The notes below the pieces were generated by a model. The model did no database searches. It had not been told where the DNA came from and saw nothing but the letters and a program-made list of their open reading frames with translations. 64,000 nt of DNA from positions 3,906,001-3,970,000 of the forward strand of contig NZ_OU745390.1 of NCBI RefSeq assembly GCF_916618955.1. Direction: 5' to 3'. Positions within the stretch are counted from its first letter, which is position 1. Each line of letters begins with the position of its first letter. Position numbers and translations under genes: made by a program. Positions 40,503 to 50,452 of the stretch are shown in pieces. This DNA comes from Pseudomonas sp. Marseille-Q3773. Its GTDB lineage: Bacteria; Pseudomonadota; Gammaproteobacteria; Pseudomonadales; Pseudomonadaceae.

Positions 40503-41222
40503 ATGAGACTGTCCCGCTTCTTCATCGACGCCCCCCTGAGCCTCGGCGAGCACGACCTGCCCGAAGCCCAGGCCCACTACATCGGCCGCGTGCTGCGCAT
40601 GGCCCCCGGCGACGCCGTGCAGCTGTTTGACGGCAGCGGTCAGGAGTACCGTGGCCAGTTGCTCGAAGTGGGCAAGAAGACCGTACGCGTCAGCCTCGAC
40701 CAGGCCCTCGCCGGCCAGGCCGATTCACCGTTGCATGTCCACCTCGGCCAGGGGCTGTCCCGCGGCGAGCGTATGGACTGGGCGATCCAGAAGGCCACCG
40801 AGCTGGGGGTGAAAGAAATTACCCCGATCGTCAGCGAACGTTGCGAAGTACGGCTGAAGGACGAGCGTGCCGACAAGCGTCTGGCCCACTGGCGCCAGGT
40901 AGCGATCAGCGCCTGCGAGCAATGCGGTCGCTCGACCTTGCCGCTCATTCATCCACCAGTGACCCTGGACGAATGGCTGAACAGCGCCAGGGCCGATCTG
41001 AAACTGGTGCTGCACCCGATTGCCGAGCCGCTCACCCGCCATGCCAGGCCGGCCACTCTGGCCTTCCTGATCGGCCCCGAAGGCGGCTTGAGCGAAGCAG
41101 AGGTCGACCAGGCCAAAGCCGCCGGTTTCCATGCCGCGCGCCTCGGCCCACGGGTGCTGCGCACCGAAACCGCGCCCGTGGTGGCCCTGTCGGTGGCGCA
41201 GCAGTTGTGGGGCGACTTCTGA
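40503..41222 (+). CDS. rsmE: 16S rRNA (uracil-1498-N3)-methyltransferase
   Basis: A 239-residue SPOUT methyltransferase that modifies U1498 of 16S rRNA. Landmarks: HYIGRVLRMAPGDAVQLFDG in the PUA-like N-terminal domain, TELGVKEITPIVSERCEV, IGPEGGLSEAEVD, and the knot motif LGPRVLRTETAP. ATG 40503 is chosen because the frame from 40398 starts inside a REP. It converges on the hemolysin III-type gene with no gap between the stops. Confidence 0.95.
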   Translation: MRLSRFFIDAPLSLGEHDLPEAQAHYIGRVLRMAPGDAVQLFDGSGQEYRGQLLEVGKKTVRVSLDQALAGQADSPLHVHLGQGLSRGERMDWAIQKATELGVKEITPIVSERCEVRLKDERADKRLAHWRQVAISACEQCGRSTLPLIHPPVTLDEWLNSARADLKLVLHPIAEPLTRHARPATLAFLIGPEGGLSEAEVDQAKAAGFHAARLGPRVLRTETAPVVALSVAQQLWGDF

Positions 41223-41840
41223 CTAGCGCACATAGAACGACACCGCCACGAAGTGCATCAGGCTGCCGGCAATCACGAACAGGTGCCAGATGCCGTGCCA
41301 GTGGCGGAAGCGGCTGTCGAAAGCAAAGAAGATGATGCCGACGGTGTAGAACACACCGCCGGCGGCCAGCCAGGCGAAACCGGCGGTGCCCAGCGCATGC
41401 AGTAGCGGCTGCACCGCCACCAGCACGATCCAGCCCATCAGCGCATAGATGATGATCGACAGGATGCGCGCTTCGGAGCGCGGCTTGATCTCCTGCAGCA
41501 TGCCGATTACCGCCAACCCCCAGACGATGCCGAACAGGCTCCAGCCCCACGGGCCGCGCAAGCTGACCAGGCAGAACGGCGTATAGCTGCCGGCGATCAG
41601 CAGGTAGATCGACAGGTGATCGAGCTTGCGCATGATCACTTTCGCCCGCCCGCGGGTGCTGTGGTACAGGGTAGAGATGCTGTACAGCAATAGCAGGGTG
41701 CTGCCGTAGATGGAAAAGCTGACGATCTTCCACGGGTCACCTTGCAGGCCCGCGGCCACGATCAGCCAGATGGCACCGATACAGGCCAGGACGGCACCGA
41801 CCAGGTGGGTCCAGGCGTTGAAGCGTTCACCGTAGTACAT
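41223..41840 (-). CDS. Hemolysin III family (PAQR/TrhA-like) membrane protein
   Basis: A 205-residue protein with seven hydrophobic helices. The conserved pattern includes ERFNAWTHLVGAVLA, STLYHSTRG, KLDHLSIYLLIAGSYTPF and FRHWHGIWHLFVIAGSLMHF, the family His/Asp residues that probably bind zinc. It is an inner-membrane protein of the bacterial PAQR family, linked to membrane-lipid homeostasis; the hemolysin name is historical. ATG 41840 has AGGAGG upstream, 11 bases away. Its stop abuts the stop of rsmE. Confidence 0.88.
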   Translation of the reverse strand: MYYGERFNAWTHLVGAVLACIGAIWLIVAAGLQGDPWKIVSFSIYGSTLLLLYSISTLYHSTRGRAKVIMRKLDHLSIYLLIAGSYTPFCLVSLRGPWGWSLFGIVWGLAVIGMLQEIKPRSEARILSIIIYALMGWIVLVAVQPLLHALGTAGFAWLAAGGVFYTVGIIFFAFDSRFRHWHGIWHLFVIAGSLMHFVAVSFYVR

Positions 41841-41970
41841 GCAAACACAGACCTCCTGCGCTGGGCTGGGTTCCTGCACCAGTCCGCTCCGGCCCTATCG
41901 CGACCGGTCAGGCTTGGACGCGCCTACAACGACCAGGTCAGCCAAACGACCAAATGCTTTGCCTCGCATC

Positions 41971-42444
41971 CTAGCCAAGCTCAGGTTGCAAATCAGCGTC
42001 ACGCACCAGCCGCTCCAGCCCGATCAGGTCCGGTACCCGTGCCACCTGCTCACCCACCTGCACCGCTGCCAGCTCCAGCCGGCCCAACGCCACGTCCACG
42101 TAGTTGAGCTGGCTGTCGAGTTTGCACGAGCGCGGGATATCCTGCAGCAACAGCGCCAGGTAGCGCAGGCCGGTATCGCCCAGGGCATTGAGCACCACCA
42201 CACGCGCCCGTTCGCCGCAAGGCGTCTCGCCACCGCAGGCGGCCTCGAAGCCGATCAGCGGCAGGCGTTGCTGGCGCCAGTCGATCCAGCCCAGGTGCCA
42301 GGCCGGCTCGCCGCGCTGGCACAGTACGTTGCGCTGGCCGCTCAACTCGGCTACCGCGACGTTGGGCAACACCAGGGTGCGGTCGCCCAACGGCAACAGC
42401 AACCCGGTCAGGCTGCTGCGCTGGCCGGCGATCAGTTCAAGCAT
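41971..42444 (-). CDS. chpC: CheW-like coupling protein ChpC
   Basis: A 157-residue CheW-fold protein. ATG 42444 (LELIAGQRSSLTGLLLPLGD) overlaps the chpA stop by 8 bases, so translation is coupled. Residues such as LPNVAVAELSGQR and WHLGWIDWRQQRLPLIGF are CheW-like strands. In P. aeruginosa ChpC is the second coupling protein of the Chp system and links it to additional receptors. It ends the operon; no chpB (CheB-like) or chpD/E follows, at least before rsmE. Confidence 0.85.
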   Translation of the reverse strand: MLELIAGQRSSLTGLLLPLGDRTLVLPNVAVAELSGQRNVLCQRGEPAWHLGWIDWRQQRLPLIGFEAACGGETPCGERARVVVLNALGDTGLRYLALLLQDIPRSCKLDSQLNYVDVALGRLELAAVQVGEQVARVPDLIGLERLVRDADLQPELG

Positions 42445-45400
42445 GGGTCTGGCTCCAGTGGGCGATGCTCTGCAACAGGACCGACTCCTGGTACGGCTTG
42501 CCAAGGTATTCGTTGACGCCGATGGCCATGGCGCGGTCGCGGTGCTTCTGCCCGGTGCGCGAGGTGATCATGATGATCGGCAGGTCTTTCAGCCGCGCGT
42601 CACGGCGGATGCGCGTGGCCACCTCGAAGCCATCCATGCGCGGCATCTCGATATCCAGCAGCAGCACATCCGGGCGGTGCTCATCCAGCAGGGCCATGGC
42701 ATCGACCCCGTCCTTGGCCGTCAGCACGCTCATGCCGTGGCGCTCGAGCAGACGGCTGGTAACCTTGCGCACGGTTACCGAGTCGTCCACCACCATCACC
42801 AGCACAGCCCGCCGTGGTGCCGGCCCGAACACCTGGCGCTGGGCCGCACCGCCACCCGGCAGGCGCGCCAGGCGCCGCTGCTGGCCGCGCAACTGGCCCA
42901 ACAGGTCGAGAATCAGTACCACCCGGCCATCGCCCAGCAAGGTCGCCCCCGACAAGCCGGCTACCGCAGCAAACTGCGGCCCCAGGCTCTTCACCACGAT
43001 TTCGCGGCTGGGCGACAGGGCGTCCGCCTGGATTGCGAACGATTGTTCCTGGGAATGCACCAGCAGCACCGGCAGCGGCACACTTTGCCCCAGCAAGGCC
43101 GGGCGCGGCATGCCCTGCAGCAACTCGCCCAGATAACGCAGTTCGTATTCATGACCGGCGTACACATAACGCGGTGTATCCAGTTGGTAGCACGCCGCCA
43201 GTTCAGCGGGCGGCACGCGGACGATGCCTTCGATGGTGTTCAGCGGAATGGCGTACTGCTCTTCGCCCAGATGCACCATCAACGCACGGTTGACCGACAC
43301 GGTGAACGGCAGGCGAATCAGGAAGCGCGCGCCCTTGCCCTGGGCCGACTCGATGCTCATCGAGCCGCCCAGTTGCTTGACCTCCTCGTGCACCACGTCC
43401 ATGCCCAGGCCACGCCCGGAAATCTGGGTGATCTTTTCCGCAGTGGAAAAGCCTGGGCGCAGGATGAACTGCAGGATCTCGTGGTCACTCAAGTGCGCCT
43501 GCGGGTCCAGCAGGCCGCGCTTGATGGCCTTGCGTCGCACCGCTTCCAGCGGCACGCCGGCGCCGTCATCGGTCATTTCGATGACGATGTCGGCGCCTTC
43601 ATGCAACAGATTCAGGTGGATGGTGCCCTGCTCCGGCTTGCCGGCGGCCAGGCGCACCTCCCGGCTCTCCAGGCCGTGGTCGACGGCATTGCGCAGCATG
43701 TGCTCCAGCGGCGCCACCATACGTTCGAGCACGCTGCGGTCCAGCTCGCCTTCGGCGTTGCCGACCACCAGTTCCACCTGCTTGCCCAGCTCGCTGGCCA
43801 CCTGGCGCACCACACGCTGCAAGCGCGGCACCAGGCGTTCGAAGGGCACCATCAGGGTGGCGGTGAGGCCTTCCTGCAACTGGCTGTTCACCCGCGCCTG
43901 CTGTTGCAGCAGGCTGTGCGCCTCCTGGGCACGCTGGGCCAGGGTTTCCTTGAGGTCGAGCAAGTCCGAGGCAGATTCGAACAGGGCACGCGACAGCTGC
44001 TGCAGTTGTGAATGACGGTCCATCTCCAGGGGGTCGAAGTCGTCATAGGCATCGCCTTCGATCTGCTGCCGGCTGGAGATCCGCCCCTGGGTCTCTATGT
44101 CCAGGCGCAGCAACTGGTCGCGCATGCGCTCGAGGGTAGTTTCCATCTCGTTGAGGGTGAACTGGGCATCGTTGACCTGCTGCTCGATACGCCCGCGGAT
44201 GACGGAGTGTTCACCGGCCAGGTTGCCGAGCTCGTCGAGCAGCTCGGCATCGACCTTGACCATGTCGCCTGGCGCCCGCTCTGGAACTGCCGCTGGCGCC
44301 TCGCTGGCAGCGGCACCGACCGGGCCCTGGCCCGCGGCGCTGTCGGTCAGTGCCGCGCTGCTGAAGTTGCGGATGTAGTCGATCAGCGCCGTGGCGGCAT
44401 GCAGCGGCTGGCCCAGGCGCACGGCATCGAGCATGTGCGCCAGGCGGTCATGGCAGTTCTGCAGCAAGGCGAACAGTGGCGCGCTCGGCGGCAGGCGGCC
44501 TGCAGCCAGCAGCTCGTAGAGGAACTCCAGCTCATGGGCCAGGTCGCCGATTGGCGCGATCTCGACCATGCGTGCCACACCTTTGAGGGTGTGCAGGTCG
44601 CGCATGAGGTTGTCCACTTCGACGCTGTTGCGCGGGTCGGCCTGCCAGCGTGCCAGCGCTGCGGCGGCGCTCTCGACGATATCCGAGCTTTCTTCGAGGA
44701 ACACTTCCAGCAGTTCCTCACCAGGGCTTTCCGGTTCGTCCCCCAGCGGCTCCGCTGCTGCGGGCTGCAAAGGGCTGTGCGCCAGCCCCAGGCTATCCGC
44801 AAGGTCCATATCCGGGTGCAGCGGCGTGACCGTGTCGATGCCGACCAGGCCGGTGGCCTCCGGCGCGAGGGCCTGCCCCAGCAGGTTGCGCAGGCTGTCG
44901 ACCAGCGCCGGGCGCGGCGTGATGTCCTGCCCCGCCGCCACCTCGTCGAGCATGTCCAGCAGGCTTTCATGGGCCCGCCGGGCTTGGGCGAAGAAGCGCG
45001 CATCGGCGGGCAGGCTGCCCTCCTCCACGGCACCGTACAGGTCGAGCAGGGCCTCGCACAGATCGTCCATCTGCCACAGGTCGGCCAGGTGTGCGGCATG
45101 GCTAAGGGTGGTGAGTTGGTCGAGCAGAGTGTCCAGCGCGTCGCGCTGCCCGGGTTGCTCCTGCCAGCGAGATAGCGACGACTCGGCATCCAGCAGAATG
45201 TCCATGGCCTGGGCCAGAAAACCGGCGACCAGCTGCGGATCGCGCTTGTTGCGCCGCGCATGCTGCGGGCCGTCATGCAAGCTGGCCAGCCGTTCGTCCA
45301 CCGCCTGGCCAACCTGCTCGATCAGCTCGGCGGCACCGGGGATGGCCGCCAGCGGCGTGCTGTCGAGTTGGGCCAGGCCCTGCTGGAACAGCGCTCGCGC

Positions 45401-47383
45401 CGCTTGCAGCCATTCGATTTCGGCCAGTTGCAGCGGCAACTGGTGGCCCTTGTACTCACGGGCCAGGCGGTCGAAGGCAGTGGCCAGTTCGGCGACTGGC
45501 ATCACCCCGGCCATGGCCGCGCTGCCCTTGAGCGTGTGCAGGGCACGCTGCAGGCCATCGCTGACCGGCGTGTCGTGGTCGCCAGCATCGCGCAGGAAAG
45601 CATCCAGGCTGGCCAGGTGGCCCTGCGCCTCGCTGCGGAAGATGTCCAGCAATTGCGGATCGAAGCCGCCCAGGTCCGCTGCCACCGGCGCGGCGTTTTC
45701 CGCCAGCGCATGCAGGTGCCCGGCCAGTTGCTCGATTTCGCTGAGCTGCGGCAGATGGCCAGCAGCGAAGTCGGCCAGCAGGTCGGGCAAGTAGACGAAC
45801 ACCCGCTGCAACGCTACCACGCCCTCCGGGCTCAGCACGCTGCGGCCCTCGAGTACCCGATTGAGCAAGTGTTCGGCGCCCCAGGCCAGCTCGGCTACCG
45901 CCTCGGCATGCACCATGCGGCCGCTGCCTTTGAGCGTATGCAGCGCGCGACGCATTTCCTTCAATGCCTCGTGCTGCTGGTTGTCGGCACGCCAGCGCAG
46001 CCAGTGGCGCTCGATCTCCGGCAGCAGTTCACCGGCTTCGTCGAGGAACACCTCGCGCAATTCGTCGTCGATGCCATCAGCGCTGCCATCGCGGCTCGCA
46101 CTGGCGTCATCCTGCGTGCACTGCACGCCCAGCGTCGCCAGGCTGGCGCGGGCCATGTCGATGAACGGCTGGGCATCTGCCAACGGGTCGGCCACTCGCC
46201 ACTGCAGGTAGCATTCGGCTGCGCTCAGGGCCTCGGCCAGGTGCGTCAGCTCATCGGCTGGCGGCTCCACCTCCAGGTGCTGCAGCCAGCGCTGTACATA
46301 ACTGGCGCAGCCTTCGAACAGCTCGGCCACGGCCGGCAGCATCAACATCGCCAACGCCCCGCGAACCTGCTGCAACAGCCCCGGCAAGGGTTGCAGGCGT
46401 TGCCGCGGCCAACCGGACTCCAGGCAATCGCCGATCAGGTCCTTGGCCTGTTGCAGCACGTTCAGTGCCTCGTTCAACACCAGCTGGCGGATCTCGGCGA
46501 GGTCCGAGCCCGGCAGGCCGCCCTGGCCGTTTTCCTCCAGCGGGCCGACCATGCCGTTAAGCGTGGCCTCGACGTACAGCAGGGCGCCTGCCACATCCAT
46601 CAACACTGCGTCATCCACTGTTCGCTCGCCCTGGGCCAACGCCTGAAGCGCCAGCACCTGGTCGATGATCACCCGGCGCGGCTGCTGGAAACCCAGCACC
46701 GCCAAGGTGTCGGCCACGTGGCGCAGGGGGGCCAGCAGGGCATCCAGCTGCTCGCTGTGCTGGCGGTCGCCACGCACGAACTGGTCCAGGCGCTCCTTGA
46801 TGCGCATCAGGTCGTCACACAGCGCCGTCACTACCGAACGCAGGGCATCACGTCCCGCCCCGGCCTGCATCTGTTCACGCCAGTTACCCAGCGACAGGTC
46901 GAGGTTGGCCAGGTCGTCGGCACCGGCGAAACGTTGGGCGGCGCCGCTGATCAGGCTGGCCTGGGCCAGCGGTTCCTCGCCACGGCAGGCACGTAGCTGA
47001 TTGAGCAACGGCAGCATGACCAGTGGCAGGTCGTGGCGCGCACCGCGCAGGCGCTCCAGGTACGAAGGCAGCTGTTCCAGGCCCCGGAACAAGGCGCCCA
47101 GGCAATCCCCCCGGGGACTGACCTGGCCGTCGGCCAAGGCTTTGGCGAACAGTTCCAGCTCCTCGGCCAGGCGGGTGGCGCCGCGCAGTTCGAGCATGCG
47201 CAGACAACCGTGCACCTGGTGCAGGTTGTCGACCACGAAGGCCAGCATCGACAGGTCGCCCGGTTCGCCGGCAAAGCGCTCCAGCGCCTGGCGCGCCTGG
47301 GCCAGGCAGTCGAGGACGGCGGCCTTGGTCCAGGCCAGAGCCACGGTGTCGTGGCGTTCGGGGTTTATCGCAACTACAGCCAT
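42437..47383 (-). CDS. chpA: ChpA hybrid chemotaxis histidine kinase
   Basis: A 1648-residue CheA-type kinase. Domains in order: Hpt-like modules, with canonical HTLKG phosphorylation motifs at about residues 481, 615 and 930, and a degenerate one near residue 55 (LHQVHG). Then a dimerisation segment (DELGNLAGEHSVIRGR), ATPase with LEHMLRNAVDHGLES and GRGLGMDVVHEEVK, a CheW domain, and a C-terminal receiver with VVDDSVTVRK and LLLDIEMPRMDG (Asp about 1574). P. aeruginosa ChpA has more Hpt-type modules (about 2470 residues), so this is a shorter form. ATG 47383 has GAGGA 6 bases upstream and follows pilJ immediately. It should signal from PilJ to PilG/PilH. Confidence 0.92.
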   Translation of the reverse strand: MAVVAINPERHDTVALAWTKAAVLDCLAQARQALERFAGEPGDLSMLAFVVDNLHQVHGCLRMLELRGATRLAEELELFAKALADGQVSPRGDCLGALFRGLEQLPSYLERLRGARHDLPLVMLPLLNQLRACRGEEPLAQASLISGAAQRFAGADDLANLDLSLGNWREQMQAGAGRDALRSVVTALCDDLMRIKERLDQFVRGDRQHSEQLDALLAPLRHVADTLAVLGFQQPRRVIIDQVLALQALAQGERTVDDAVLMDVAGALLYVEATLNGMVGPLEENGQGGLPGSDLAEIRQLVLNEALNVLQQAKDLIGDCLESGWPRQRLQPLPGLLQQVRGALAMLMLPAVAELFEGCASYVQRWLQHLEVEPPADELTHLAEALSAAECYLQWRVADPLADAQPFIDMARASLATLGVQCTQDDASASRDGSADGIDDELREVFLDEAGELLPEIERHWLRWRADNQQHEALKEMRRALHTLKGSGRMVHAEAVAELAWGAEHLLNRVLEGRSVLSPEGVVALQRVFVYLPDLLADFAAGHLPQLSEIEQLAGHLHALAENAAPVAADLGGFDPQLLDIFRSEAQGHLASLDAFLRDAGDHDTPVSDGLQRALHTLKGSAAMAGVMPVAELATAFDRLAREYKGHQLPLQLAEIEWLQAARALFQQGLAQLDSTPLAAIPGAAELIEQVGQAVDERLASLHDGPQHARRNKRDPQLVAGFLAQAMDILLDAESSLSRWQEQPGQRDALDTLLDQLTTLSHAAHLADLWQMDDLCEALLDLYGAVEEGSLPADARFFAQARRAHESLLDMLDEVAAGQDITPRPALVDSLRNLLGQALAPEATGLVGIDTVTPLHPDMDLADSLGLAHSPLQPAAAEPLGDEPESPGEELLEVFLEESSDIVESAAAALARWQADPRNSVEVDNLMRDLHTLKGVARMVEIAPIGDLAHELEFLYELLAAGRLPPSAPLFALLQNCHDRLAHMLDAVRLGQPLHAATALIDYIRNFSSAALTDSAAGQGPVGAAASEAPAAVPERAPGDMVKVDAELLDELGNLAGEHSVIRGRIEQQVNDAQFTLNEMETTLERMRDQLLRLDIETQGRISSRQQIEGDAYDDFDPLEMDRHSQLQQLSRALFESASDLLDLKETLAQRAQEAHSLLQQQARVNSQLQEGLTATLMVPFERLVPRLQRVVRQVASELGKQVELVVGNAEGELDRSVLERMVAPLEHMLRNAVDHGLESREVRLAAGKPEQGTIHLNLLHEGADIVIEMTDDGAGVPLEAVRRKAIKRGLLDPQAHLSDHEILQFILRPGFSTAEKITQISGRGLGMDVVHEEVKQLGGSMSIESAQGKGARFLIRLPFTVSVNRALMVHLGEEQYAIPLNTIEGIVRVPPAELAACYQLDTPRYVYAGHEYELRYLGELLQGMPRPALLGQSVPLPVLLVHSQEQSFAIQADALSPSREIVVKSLGPQFAAVAGLSGATLLGDGRVVLILDLLGQLRGQQRRLARLPGGGAAQRQVFGPAPRRAVLVMVVDDSVTVRKVTSRLLERHGMSVLTAKDGVDAMALLDEHRPDVLLLDIEMPRMDGFEVATRIRRDARLKDLPIIMITSRTGQKHRDRAMAIGVNEYLGKPYQESVLLQSIAHWSQTHA

Positions 47384-47392
47384 TGGCATTCC

Positions 47393-49477
47393 TCAGCGCG
47401 GCGCGTCACCAGAGCTCTTCATCGGCTCTGCAGGTGGCGGCAGGGTGAACCCGGACACCGAACGGCGCATCTCGCTGGCCATGCGGGCCAAGTGGCGGAT
47501 GCTGTCGGCAGTGGCGCTGGAGCCGGCGGAAGTTTGCGCGGTGATCTGCTGGATCACCGCCATGGTGTGGGAAATCTGCCCGGCCGACGAAGTCTGCAAC
47601 TGGGCGGCGTCGGAAATACTGTGGATAAGGTCGGCGAGGTTCTGCGATACCCCTTCGATCTCGGCCAGGGCAACGCCCGCGTCCTGGGCCAGGCGCGCAC
47701 CGCGTACCACTTCGGCGGTGGTCTGTTCCATGGAGATCACCGCCTCGTTGGTGTCGGCCTGGATGGTGCGCACCAACGCCTCGATCTGCCGGGTGGCCGA
47801 CGATGAACGTTCGGCCAGGCGCTGTACTTCATCGGCGACCACGGCAAAACCCCGTCCGGCTTCACCGGCCAGCGAGGCCTGGATCGCCGCGTTCAGGGCA
47901 AGGATGTTGGTCTGGTCGGCAATGTCGTCGATCAGGCTGACGATATCGCCGATTTCCTGGGAGGACTCGCCCAGGCGCTTGATCCGCTTGGCGGTGTCCT
48001 GGATCTGCTCGCGAATATTGTCCATGCCATTGATAGTGTTGTGCACCACCTCGTTGCCCTTGTTGGCGATCGCCACCGAACGCTCGGCCACCTTGGCCGA
48101 CTCGTAGGCGTGGGCCGAAACCCGGTCGATCGACTCGACCATGTCGCCGACCGCCTCGGAGGCCTCACTGATCTGTTCGGCCTGGTGTTCGGAGGCCTTG
48201 GCCAGCTGGCGAGCGGTGTTCTGCGTGTCCTGTACGGCGGCGGCGACCTGCAACGCACTGTGGTTGATGGTAGCGACCAGGTCGCGCAGCTGGTCGACCG
48301 AATAATTGATCGAATCGGCGATGGCGCCGGTAAAGTCTTCGGTTACCGACACGGTCACGGTCAGGTCGCCGTCGGCCAGTTCTTCGATTTCATCGAGCAG
48401 GCGCATGATCGCCTGCTGGTTGCGTTCGTTCTTTTCCGCCGTCTCGCGCAGCTGGCGGTTGGTGGTGCGCACCATGACCAGGCCGATGAGGATGATCGAG
48501 GCCAGCGCCAGCAAGCCGAGGATGTAGCCGCCGACGGTGTCGAGGGTACGCCCGCCGGCCAGGTTCTCGAAGCCGTTGGCCAGGTGCGAGGCCTCGTCGA
48601 GCAGGGTTTGCGACAGGCTGAACAGGTTGCCTGCGGCTTCACGTACACGGAACAGCTCGGGCGAGGTTTCCAGGATCTCGTCCACCGAGCCGGCGACGAA
48701 CTGGAACAGTTCGGCGATTTCGGCCAGGCGCGTGCGGGCGTCGGCATCCTCGACACGAGTCACCTGGATTGCCGCGTTACCGTTGAGCATGCCCTCCAGC
48801 ACCTGGCCAAAGCGCCCGGCATCGCGACCAAAGGCATCGGCCGCCTGGGCTGCGCTGTCGTCGCCGGCCAGCACGGTATTGACCGAGCCGAGGATGCGTT
48901 CGGCCAGCAGCAGCTGGCGCTGGGCCACCGCCACCTGGCTGGCCGGGGCGCCACTCTGCAGCAGGATCTCCACCACCTTTTCGTATTCCACCTGCAGCTG
49001 CGGCACGGTCTCGGCCAGGGTCGCCGCTACCTGGTGCAGCGACAGCACGGTCTGTTCGCTGGCCAGGATGGTGTCGGTGTTCCGGCGCAGGTTTTCCCAG
49101 TCACGGCGTACCGCTTCCATCTCGTCACGCACTGCCGGCGGCGCCGGTGGCAGGCCGGTGGACTTGTCACCTTCGCGCAGGTAACCCCAGCGCCGTTCGA
49201 AATCGTTGCGCGAGTCCGACAACAGCTTGAACGCCAGGGCCTTGCCCGTGGCGGCTTCGGTCGCATTCTTGGCGATACGTTGCGACAGCACGCGCAATTC
49301 GCCGGCATGGCCGATGTACTGCTTGTCGTAATTGGACTGGGTGTTGAGGTAGGCGAAGTTGGCGAACAGCAGGATGATCGACAGGATCAGGATCAGGAAC
49401 AGTACGGTGATCTGCGCAATGCTGCGGGTACGTGGGGTCACGGTGGTCGCGGTGACGGGTGGGGCAGGCTTGTTCAC
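47393..49477 (-). CDS. pilJ: Methyl-accepting chemoreceptor PilJ
   Basis: A 694-residue chemoreceptor. TM1 lies at about residues 22-44 ([20 protein letters not shown]), a periplasmic domain of about 265 residues follows, TM2 is near 313-337, then a HAMP and the cytoplasmic signalling rod. The tip hairpin is the conserved [20 protein letters not shown] followed by [18 protein letters not shown]. There is no C-terminal NWETF-type tether for CheR. In P. aeruginosa PilJ senses signals for twitching motility and surface contact. The start is GTG 49477 with AGGACC upstream. It is followed by chpA with a gap under 10 bases. Confidence 0.93.
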   Translation of the reverse strand: MNKPAPPVTATTVTPRTRSIAQITVLFLILILSIILLFANFAYLNTQSNYDKQYIGHAGELRVLSQRIAKNATEAATGKALAFKLLSDSRNDFERRWGYLREGDKSTGLPPAPPAVRDEMEAVRRDWENLRRNTDTILASEQTVLSLHQVAATLAETVPQLQVEYEKVVEILLQSGAPASQVAVAQRQLLLAERILGSVNTVLAGDDSAAQAADAFGRDAGRFGQVLEGMLNGNAAIQVTRVEDADARTRLAEIAELFQFVAGSVDEILETSPELFRVREAAGNLFSLSQTLLDEASHLANGFENLAGGRTLDTVGGYILGLLALASIILIGLVMVRTTNRQLRETAEKNERNQQAIMRLLDEIEELADGDLTVTVSVTEDFTGAIADSINYSVDQLRDLVATINHSALQVAAAVQDTQNTARQLAKASEHQAEQISEASEAVGDMVESIDRVSAHAYESAKVAERSVAIANKGNEVVHNTINGMDNIREQIQDTAKRIKRLGESSQEIGDIVSLIDDIADQTNILALNAAIQASLAGEAGRGFAVVADEVQRLAERSSSATRQIEALVRTIQADTNEAVISMEQTTAEVVRGARLAQDAGVALAEIEGVSQNLADLIHSISDAAQLQTSSAGQISHTMAVIQQITAQTSAGSSATADSIRHLARMASEMRRSVSGFTLPPPAEPMKSSGDAPR

Positions 49478-49488
49478 GTTCGCAGGTC

Positions 49489-50043
49489 CTATAACGCCAC
49501 ATCGAGAAAGCCCGGCGCCTGGGCCAGGGCGAAGGGGCTGAAGATTGCCCAGTTGCGTTCACGCGGGAAGTGCCCCTGCACGAACGGTGCAGCAGCGCGA
49601 ATCAGCGGCTGCGGCGGCGCCAGCTGCAGGCTGTCCAGGGCAAAGTGCTGCAGGCCCAGCACCTCGTCCACCAGCAGGCCGACGAACAGGTCCTCGTGGT
49701 CCAGCACCAGCACCCGCCGCTGCTTGCCCGGGGCGGCCTGGCCCAGCCCAAGGAAGCTGCTCAGGTCCATCACCGGCAACAGCCGGCCACGCAGGTTGGC
49801 CACCCCGCACACCCAGGGCTGTACACCGGGAACGCGGCTGCTGCGCGGTTCGCGCAGCACCTCGGCAACCTCGCCCATGGGCGCCACGAACCACTGACCG
49901 GCGATGCGGAAGCCGATGCCGCTCCACTGTTGCAGGCGGCTGTCCTGCGGCGGCTGGTCGGCGACCAGCAGGCGACAGCGCCGGTCGATGTCCAGCAACA
50001 ATTCGAAGGCGGTCAGCGACGCGCCCTGCGGGCGGGTGGTCAA
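49489..50043 (-). CDS. pilI: CheW-like protein PilI
   Basis: A 184-residue CheW-fold coupling protein ([44 protein letters not shown]). It links PilJ to ChpA. The start codon is TTG at 50043, overlapping the pilH stop (TTGA), with a GAGG-like site upstream. The frame has no better start nearby. It lies between pilH and pilJ in the P. aeruginosa order. Confidence 0.88.
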   Translation of the reverse strand: MTTRPQGASLTAFELLLDIDRRCRLLVADQPPQDSRLQQWSGIGFRIAGQWFVAPMGEVAEVLREPRSSRVPGVQPWVCGVANLRGRLLPVMDLSSFLGLGQAAPGKQRRVLVLDHEDLFVGLLVDEVLGLQHFALDSLQLAPPQPLIRAAAPFVQGHFPRERNWAIFSPFALAQAPGFLDVAL

Positions 50044-50405
50044 GCCCCCAGCACCTCTTTGAGCTTGGCGATCAGGGCGTCTTCTTCCACCGGTTTGGTC
50101 AGGAAGTCACGGGCGCCCTGGCGCGTGGCCCAGACCCGGTCGGTTTCCTGGTCCTTGGTGGTGACCACGATCACCGGGATGGCGCTGGTTTCCGGGTCCT
50201 TGCTGAGCTGCCGGGTAGCCTGGAAGCCGTTCATGCCGGGCATGACGATGTCCATCAGCACCGCATCGGGCTTGTCCTGCCGGGCCAGGGCCACGCCATC
50301 GGCACCGTTGCTGGCCTTGAGCACCTGGAAGCCGTGCTTTTCCAGCCATCCGGTCAATCGGTACATCTCTGTCGGCGAGTCGTCGACAATCAGAATTCGG
50401 GCCAT
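50040..50405 (-). CDS. pilH: CheY-like response regulator PilH
   Basis: A 121-residue single receiver domain with the acidic pair in IVDDSPTEMYRL, phospho-acceptor Asp in LMDIVMPGMNG, Thr in VVTTKD and Lys in FLTKPVEE. In P. aeruginosa it opposes PilG and acts on pilus retraction through PilT. ATG 50405 has GGGGAA upstream. It is 47 bases after pilG and overlaps pilI by 4 bases. Confidence 0.92.
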   Translation of the reverse strand: MARILIVDDSPTEMYRLTGWLEKHGFQVLKASNGADGVALARQDKPDAVLMDIVMPGMNGFQATRQLSKDPETSAIPVIVVTTKDQETDRVWATRQGARDFLTKPVEEDALIAKLKEVLGA

Positions 50406-50452
50406 GCTGTTTCCCCATCAGGAAAGAAAGACCGTGCCATGGCGAGGCGCGG

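Noticed and set aside
42188..44011. 607-residue plus-strand frame opposite chpC/chpA
   Set aside because: Antisense shadow: Gln/His/Arg-rich composition with no family signal, while the minus strand encodes intact CheW and receiver domains.
44012..46996. Several long plus-strand frames opposite chpA
   Set aside because: They lie wholly antisense to the Hpt and ATPase region of chpA and show no start context.
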